Shown in pieces: positions 59,380 to 64,000 of a stretch of DNA of 64,000 nt (positions within the stretch are counted from its first letter, which is position 1; each line of letters starts with the position of its first letter). The DNA lies in the NCBI RefSeq assembly GCF_963665245.1, contig NZ_OY762269.1, positions 248,001 through 312,000 of the forward strand, given 5' to 3'. The notes beneath the pieces were generated by a model, which saw only the letters and a program-made list of their open reading frames with translations, was not told the origin of the DNA and searched no databases. Made by a program: the position numbers and the translations under genes. The stretch is from an uncultured Paludibaculum sp. (GTDB lineage: Bacteria > Acidobacteriota > Terriglobia > Bryobacterales > Bryobacteraceae).

Positions 59380-60738
59380 TGCGGCCGGTTTCAACGTCCA
59401 GGCCTGCAGCCGTGCCAGTTCCAGCAGGTTTTCTGGCGCGAAGCCTTCGGGGTGGATGACCCAGTTGTACAGTTTCGCGGCGTTGATTCCGACATGGCTC
59501 TCGATGGCCATGTTTCCCTTACGAATCATTACGATAGCCGCTCCGGAGTCTCCGGCCAGCGTGGCCGCGAAGTCGGGCAGCGAGAGCTCCTGACTACCGA
59601 TCCAGACGGAATCGGGCAAACGGCCCTGTTTCGTGATCGAGCGCACTGCGTCCGCCTTCGCCCGATCGAACACGGCACGAGGGATCTCCTGTACTTTCAA
59701 TGTGGTAGCGGCCCGGCGCAGTGGCCCGTCCACGTGCCGGGGCGGCAACCCGAGCAGCGCCAGCACTTGGTCGGCCGGCGAGAATCCGTCATGAACGTCA
59801 ATGTTTTCAGCGAGTTTGCGCGCCGACTCCAACGGCACCGCCAGTTCGCGCGCCTGGAAAACCTCCGGGGCTTCCCGAGCCGTGATGATGCGGATGCCCG
59901 GCGTCTTCCGGACGTGGTCGATAAACGCAAGAAACAACTGGAAAGCCTGCTCAGTCGATTCGCGCGTCCGGAGGTTGGGGCGCTTCCAATCGGCCCGTTC
60001 GGGGTTGGCGCCGCGGCGGAAGTTGACCCCATCCCAGAATTCAGTGGTGACGAACTCGGTGGGATGGTAGTAACTCTGGATCACACCTCCGGTCGGACGG
60101 AGACGCTCAAATGCGCTGTCAAACGCACGGTAAGCGTCCGGTAAAAGCGCCGGTTTGTCGAGGTTCGCACGCACGGTGTTTGGGCCGAGCCCGAAAATGT
60201 AAAGCATCGACCCGAACCAGAACGGCTGCTGATCGAAGCCCACCTGGCCGCCCTCGTCCATGTAAACGCGCGTGCCCCACTGGCGCAAAACCTTGTTGGC
60301 CTGCGGCCCCCAGGAGTTACCGGGCTGCCCGTAACAGCTCGGCCGCATCCCGAAGAGCTTCTCAACCTCTTGAAAACCAGAGAGTTCCCGCATCGCGAAC
60401 TCCTGCTCGCCATCGAGCATGCCCTTGCCCTCAAGGTACTCGGCCGAGGCTGGATGGATGCTGTGGAAGTTGGAATGATAGCCGATGTCATGCAACTTGA
60501 GGGCAGCTACGACATCTGTCCGATTTCGCTGCTCCAGCACGCGAGCTTTCTCTCCAACGACTTTGAAAGTGGCTTTGATCCCTCGTTTTGTGAGTTCCTG
60601 AGCCAGGCGGAGAGCGGCATCATCGGAGGCCGGCTCGATGAAATCCTCTGTGTCGAACCACAACAGATAGTAGACGGGCGGCGTGGCCGCATAGGCTCCG
60701 AGAGCTGCTAAGAGAAGGATGATCAGAAGTTTGCGCAT
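59368..60738 (-). CDS. Exported polysaccharide-deacetylase-like protein
   Basis: A 456-residue protein with a signal peptide (MRKLLIILLLAALGAYA). The NodB-like features are the aspartates in YYLLWFDTEDFIEP and the HSNFHSIHP histidine segment (metal-binding HxxxH). It lacks some standard NodB motifs, so its chemistry is uncertain. The ATG at 60738 is chosen over a longer frame from 60834, which overlaps the previous gene. It follows the peptidase gene by 4 bp. Confidence 0.75.
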   Translation of the reverse strand: MRKLLIILLLAALGAYAATPPVYYLLWFDTEDFIEPASDDAALRLAQELTKRGIKATFKVVGEKARVLEQRNRTDVVAALKLHDIGYHSNFHSIHPASAEYLEGKGMLDGEQEFAMRELSGFQEVEKLFGMRPSCYGQPGNSWGPQANKVLRQWGTRVYMDEGGQVGFDQQPFWFGSMLYIFGLGPNTVRANLDKPALLPDAYRAFDSAFERLRPTGGVIQSYYHPTEFVTTEFWDGVNFRRGANPERADWKRPNLRTRESTEQAFQLFLAFIDHVRKTPGIRIITAREAPEVFQARELAVPLESARKLAENIDVHDGFSPADQVLALLGLPPRHVDGPLRRAATTLKVQEIPRAVFDRAKADAVRSITKQGRLPDSVWIGSQELSLPDFAATLAGDSGAAIVMIRKGNMAIESHVGINAAKLYNWVIHPEGFAPENLLELARLQAWTLKPAALKR

Positions 60739-60742
60739 TGGA

Positions 60743-61696
60743 CTAACCTGCCAGGCCGGGGATGCCGCCAATCGATTTCGCGGCCCGGACCGCGCGGACA
60801 ATCGCCTCGGCGACCGCTTCGGCGGCGGCGACACTCACCGCGTCGACCGAAGCCGCTAGCTTTCCATGGGAGAGACATATCGTCAAATCGCCATCTGACG
60901 ATGTGTGGACCGGCGAAATCGCCCTTACGAGACCATGATGAGCATGCCGGGCGACGGCGGTCGACTCCACCTTGTTGAACTTCGCATTGGTGGCGACGAC
61001 GGCCAAAGTCGTGTTGCCCCGGCCGAGCCCGCCGGTGGGGCCACGCTGTTTCATGAGAGCCGAAGAACTGGCGAACTCCTTCGAGTCGGGCTCCTTGCGC
61101 GTACCAGCGACAATGCGGCCCGTCGAAGGGTCGACGACATCCCCAAGGGCGTTGACGGCCACGAGTGCGGCAACCATGACTCCGCCGGGCAGATTGACCG
61201 TGGCGGAGCCAACGCCGCCCTTCATCGCGTTCTTCATGCCCAGCGCTTTGCCGATCGTGGCGCCGGTTCCGGCCCCGATATTGCCTTCCCGAACAGGGCC
61301 ATTCGTTGCGGCCGCCGTTGCCGATTCACCCATCTCGCGGGTGGGGCGGATGTTCGCCTTTCCGATGCCCAGGTCATAGAGAATCGCGGCGGGGACGATG
61401 GGGACAATCGCGGCGCCTGTAGGGAAGCCGACGCCTTTGTGTTCGAGGAATCGTCGGACTCCGCTGGCGGCCTCCAGGCCGAAGGCGCTCCCGCCGGCGA
61501 GGACGATGGCATGGACCACCGGCGCAATGTGGAACGGGCTCATCACGTCCATCTCCTCGGTGCCGGTGGCTCCGCCGCGGATGTCGTAGCCGGCGACGGC
61601 GCCCTGTTCACAGAGAATGACGGTGCATCCGGTGAGCGCCTCGAAGTCGGAGGCATGGCCGACGAGGATGCCTTCGATGTCGGTGAGACCCTTCAT
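60743..61696 (-). CDS. P1 (S58/DmpA) family aminopeptidase
   Basis: A 317-residue self-cleaving N-terminal nucleophile hydrolase of the DmpA/BapA family, which frees N-terminal amino acids or beta-amino acids from peptides. Visible parts are the ligand-binding GGSAFGLEAASGV, NLPGGVMVAALVAVNALGD and the nucleophile region GRGNTTLAVVATNA, where cleavage gives a new N-terminus. The ATG at 61696 is used; a TTG at 61708 is the alternative. The deacetylase-like gene follows it on the same strand by 4 bp. Confidence 0.9.
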   Translation of the reverse strand: MKGLTDIEGILVGHASDFEALTGCTVILCEQGAVAGYDIRGGATGTEEMDVMSPFHIAPVVHAIVLAGGSAFGLEAASGVRRFLEHKGVGFPTGAAIVPIVPAAILYDLGIGKANIRPTREMGESATAAATNGPVREGNIGAGTGATIGKALGMKNAMKGGVGSATVNLPGGVMVAALVAVNALGDVVDPSTGRIVAGTRKEPDSKEFASSSALMKQRGPTGGLGRGNTTLAVVATNAKFNKVESTAVARHAHHGLVRAISPVHTSSDGDLTICLSHGKLAASVDAVSVAAAEAVAEAIVRAVRAAKSIGGIPGLAG

Positions 61697-61773
61697 ATCC
61701 AATTCCAATTGTTACAGAAAGAGCCCTTCACGCCCCGTATGGTAGCATCAGATTTCAAGGGGATCGCTGCGCT

Positions 61774-62532
61774 TTGCTGGAATTCCTGAAAGCTCCTGTC
61801 CTTACGTTCCAGGAGTTCGTCCAGTTGTCGGGGCGCGCGGTTCGTGGCATCGTCCGGAAACCCTACTACTGGGACGATGTTTTCACACAGATGGACCTCA
61901 TCGGCGTCGGCAGCCTGCCGGTCGTCATCCTCACCGGATTCTTCAGCGGCGCCGTGATGGCCCTGCAAATGTCGCGCGCGCTGCAGACCTACGGCGCGAC
62001 CAGCCAGGTGGGCATGATCGTAGCCATCACCCTGGTGCGCGAGATGGGGCCGGTTCTGACGGCCCTCATGGTGGCCGGCCGCAACTCGTCCGGCATGGCC
62101 AGCGAATTGGGGTCGATGAAGGTGACCGAGCAGATCGACGCCATGCGCGCGCTGGGTACCGATCCAGTGCTCAAGCTGGTGAAACCACGGCTCCTGGCCA
62201 CCGCGGTCGTTCTGCCTCTATTGACCGTCTTGGCCGACTTTGTCGGGCTGGTGGGCGGCTACATCGTCGCCTGCGTCATGCTGCCGCTGACTACGGGCTC
62301 GCAGTACTGGAGCACCTCCTGGCAGGCGCTGGGCTACGACGACATCGCCCAGGGTCTGCTGAAACCCTTCGTCTTCGCCATCGTTCTATCCCTAGTAGGG
62401 TGTTTTTACGGAATGCGCACAACCGGCGGAACCCAGGGTGTGGGCCGCGCCACGACACAGGCGGTGGTGGTGGCTTCGGTCTGGGTGGTGGTGCTGACCT
62501 TCATCATTGGACGGATCTTCGTTTCGATGTGA
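61774..62532 (+). CDS. mlaE: MlaE-family lipid ABC transporter permease
   Basis: This is the permease of the Mla system, which moves phospholipids between the outer and inner membrane. The 252-residue protein has the typical five or six hydrophobic segments, with GFFSGAVMALQMSRAL, the REMGPVLTALMVAGR motif and SELGSMKVTEQIDAMRALGTD-like segment. The start appears to be TTG with AAGGGG upstream. It is the first of mlaE-mlaF-mlaD, and the ATPase follows by 7 bp. Confidence 0.93.
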   Translation: MLEFLKAPVLTFQEFVQLSGRAVRGIVRKPYYWDDVFTQMDLIGVGSLPVVILTGFFSGAVMALQMSRALQTYGATSQVGMIVAITLVREMGPVLTALMVAGRNSSGMASELGSMKVTEQIDAMRALGTDPVLKLVKPRLLATAVVLPLLTVLADFVGLVGGYIVACVMLPLTTGSQYWSTSWQALGYDDIAQGLLKPFVFAIVLSLVGCFYGMRTTGGTQGVGRATTQAVVVASVWVVVLTFIIGRIFVSM

Positions 62533-62539
62533 CGACCCC

Positions 62540-63355
62540 ATGAGCACCGCACCGGAACCGCCCATCCTGGCCTTCGAAGACGTCAGCTTCGGCTTCGACG
62601 AGAATCTGGCACTGCGCAACGTCAGCTTCGAACTGAAGCGGGGCGAAACGCTGATCATCCATGGGGCAGCGGGCAGTGGGAAGACGCTGTTGCTGAAGCT
62701 GGCCCTGGGGCTGCTCCCGGCCACATCAGGACGGATTATCCTTTTCGGCCAGGATGTCACGAGGCTGCCTGAGCGCGAGTGGTTTGATGTGCGCAGCCGG
62801 ATTGGTGTTCTGTTCCAGGAGGGCGGGCTGTTCGACTCGTTCACCATTGAGGAGAACGTCGGGTATCCGCTGTTGAATCAGCGCCTTCTGCGAGTGCCAG
62901 AGGATCAGGTGCAGGCGCGTGTCGAGCAGTCGTTGGAATTCGTCGAGTTGGGGCACACGCTGGAAAAGTTCCCCAGTGAGTTGTCGGGCGGCATGCGGCG
63001 GCGCGTGGGCATCGCACGGGCGATTGTGACGCAGCCGGAACTGCTGCTTTACGACTCTCCGACAGCCGGTCTGGACCCGATTACGGCGAACAACATCATG
63101 GCGTTGATCGTAAAGGGCAGAGATGTGCGTGGAGCGACCACCGTGATTGTGACGCACCGCCATCAGGACGGAGAGATTCTGGAGCGCTATCGCTACAACG
63201 AGAGAAGGGACGGGCTGCGGCCCGTGGGCGCGAACGGGGACTCGACCCGCACGCGCTACCTGGTGATGCAGGAGGGGGCGATCGCCTTTCTGGGGGCGTC
63301 CCACGAGTTCGATTGCTGTCAGGATTCCTATGTCGCAAAGTTTGCCAGCCGCTGA
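62540..63355 (+). CDS. mlaF: MlaF-family lipid ABC transporter ATPase
   Basis: A 271-residue ABC ATPase for the Mla permease. Walker A is IHGAAGSGKTLLLK, the signature LSGGMRRRVGIARA and Walker B LLLYDSPTAGLD. In this family the Walker B glutamate is often replaced, and here it is Ser (DSP). This is common in MlaF-like proteins and needs no special claim. The ATG at 62540 starts MSTAPEPPILAFEDVSFGFD. Confidence 0.92.
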   Translation: MSTAPEPPILAFEDVSFGFDENLALRNVSFELKRGETLIIHGAAGSGKTLLLKLALGLLPATSGRIILFGQDVTRLPEREWFDVRSRIGVLFQEGGLFDSFTIEENVGYPLLNQRLLRVPEDQVQARVEQSLEFVELGHTLEKFPSELSGGMRRRVGIARAIVTQPELLLYDSPTAGLDPITANNIMALIVKGRDVRGATTVIVTHRHQDGEILERYRYNERRDGLRPVGANGDSTRTRYLVMQEGAIAFLGASHEFDCCQDSYVAKFASR

Positions 63356-63392
63356 GCCGGAGACCGCTTTCGTGGGAAGCTAAGGAGGAGGA

Positions 63393-64000
63393 ATGCCGGC
63401 GTCCAAAAAAGTTGCCTGGTCACAGCTTAGGGTGGGGATCATGTCGCTGGTCGCCCTGGTGCTGCTGGCTGTTCTGATCTTCCTTATGACGGGGGCCGAC
63501 AACCCGTTCGAAGAGAAGGCGTTCCTGTACACCTACCTGCAGGATTCCGCGGCCATGACCGACGGGTCAGCCGTTCGCCTGAACGGCATTCTCATCGGCA
63601 AGCTGAAGAAGATTGAGCTGACGGGCAGCACGGACAACAGCCGCGCGATTCGCATGACCATGGCCATCGACAAGCGGTTCCTGTCGATGATCCCGAATGA
63701 CTCCATTGTGGGCTTCAGCGCGGAGAACGTGTTGGGCGCCAAGTTCCTGAACATCCGGCGCGGGGCGAGTCCGGTGGCCATCCGGTCGGGTGGCGAGTTG
63801 AAGGCGCGCGACGAGAAGGATTTCCTGGAGATTGTCCAGTCGGCGATGCCGTTGCTCGATTCCGTTCAGTCCATCCTGGGGCGCATCGACAAGGTCGTGT
63901 CCCAGGTGGAATCCGGCAAAGGCAGCATCGGCAAGCTCCTCTTCGATTCCGAGATCTACGACAAGGTCAACGGGATCATGGGCGATGCCCAGAAGATCAC
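63393..64000 (+). CDS. mlaD: MlaD-family lipid-binding protein (partial, 3' end beyond window)
   Basis: This is the periplasmic, membrane-anchored substrate-binding part of the Mla transporter. The first 202 codons are seen. They contain a membrane helix (LRVGIMSLVALVLLAVLIFL) and the MCE/MlaD domain, YTYLQDSAAMTDGSAVRLNG, then IGFSAENVLGAKFLNIRRG-like segment. A strong AAGGAGGAGG site precedes the ATG. It ends at the window edge without a stop. Confidence 0.92.
   Translation, partial: MPASKKVAWSQLRVGIMSLVALVLLAVLIFLMTGADNPFEEKAFLYTYLQDSAAMTDGSAVRLNGILIGKLKKIELTGSTDNSRAIRMTMAIDKRFLSMIPNDSIVGFSAENVLGAKFLNIRRGASPVAIRSGGELKARDEKDFLEIVQSAMPLLDSVQSILGRIDKVVSQVESGKGSIGKLLFDSEIYDKVNGIMGDAQKI

Overview
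The window is a high-GC bacterial chromosome segment. It most resembles an acidobacterium of the Solibacter/Bryobacter/Paludibaculum type. That placement is inference from gene content: an Oar-like TonB-dependent receptor with a carboxypeptidase-regulatory-like N-domain, a winged-helix regulator fused to a WD40/PD40 propeller, a FlgO/TolB-like domain fused to TPRs, a DUF1549/DUF1553 + DUF1501 pair, and several exported orphan proteins. No rRNA, tRNA or CRISPR array was found. Coding density is high, and most long ORFs on the opposite strand are GC-driven shadows.

Layout. 1-4.3 kb: end of a TPR protein, rnc, a flbD-motA-motB cluster on the minus strand, a MerR regulator and rlmB. 4.3-11.8 kb: FAD-dependent oxidoreductase, large TonB-dependent receptor and wHTH-propeller regulator, all minus. 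11.8-18.6 kb: proS, two exported hypothetical proteins, the DUF1549/1553-DUF1501 pair and a small membrane protein. 18.7-24.2 kb: coupled SNF2 helicase/SWIM zinc-finger pair, 1-acylglycerol-phosphate acyltransferase, glycine-zipper lipoprotein and a CDGSH protein. 24.2-26.7 kb: exported orphan coupled to a GH88-like hydrolase. 26.9-32.1 kb (minus): OPT transporter, MBL hydrolase and membrane-bound spermidine-synthase-like protein. 32.3-40.2 kb: ferredoxin, YqeY, class V aminotransferase + serA (serine synthesis), RRM protein, the conserved PIN/TRAM-ispD-ispF block, and an alpha/beta hydrolase. 40.2-46.1 kb: complete RND efflux operon. 46.4-50.5 kb: small exported protein, metA behind a SAM-I-type riboswitch, an 8-bp-based VNTR block and an IS256-family element. 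50.6-57.7 kb: wHTH/TPR protein, serine hydrolase, speA and an SDR. 57.7-61.7 kb: exported orphan, a UxuA-like protein with a twin-arginine-like leader, a deacetylase-like protein and a P1 peptidase. 61.8-64.0 kb: Mla-type lipid transporter (MlaE, MlaF, start of MlaD).

How genes work together. IspD/IspF belong to the MEP isoprenoid pathway. The aminotransferase and SerA probably make serine. MetA feeds methionine synthesis under predicted SAM control, and residue Glu111 predicts acetyl-CoA use. MotA, MotB and FlbD are flagellar motor functions. The RND and Mla operons serve the outer membrane. The receptor, FAD enzyme, GH88, UxuA-like and SDR proteins suggest a polymer-degrading, sugar-acid-using lifestyle.

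Most interesting non-genic structure: a 143-bp element present twice (after the ferredoxin gene and after ispF) with an 11-bp perfect inverted repeat, plus a related inverted-repeat element near 26.8 kb; a minimal SAM-I-like aptamer lacking the usual P2 extension; a nested VNTR with a repeated hairpin core; and several -10 elements so close to start codons that the transcripts are probably leaderless or nearly so.
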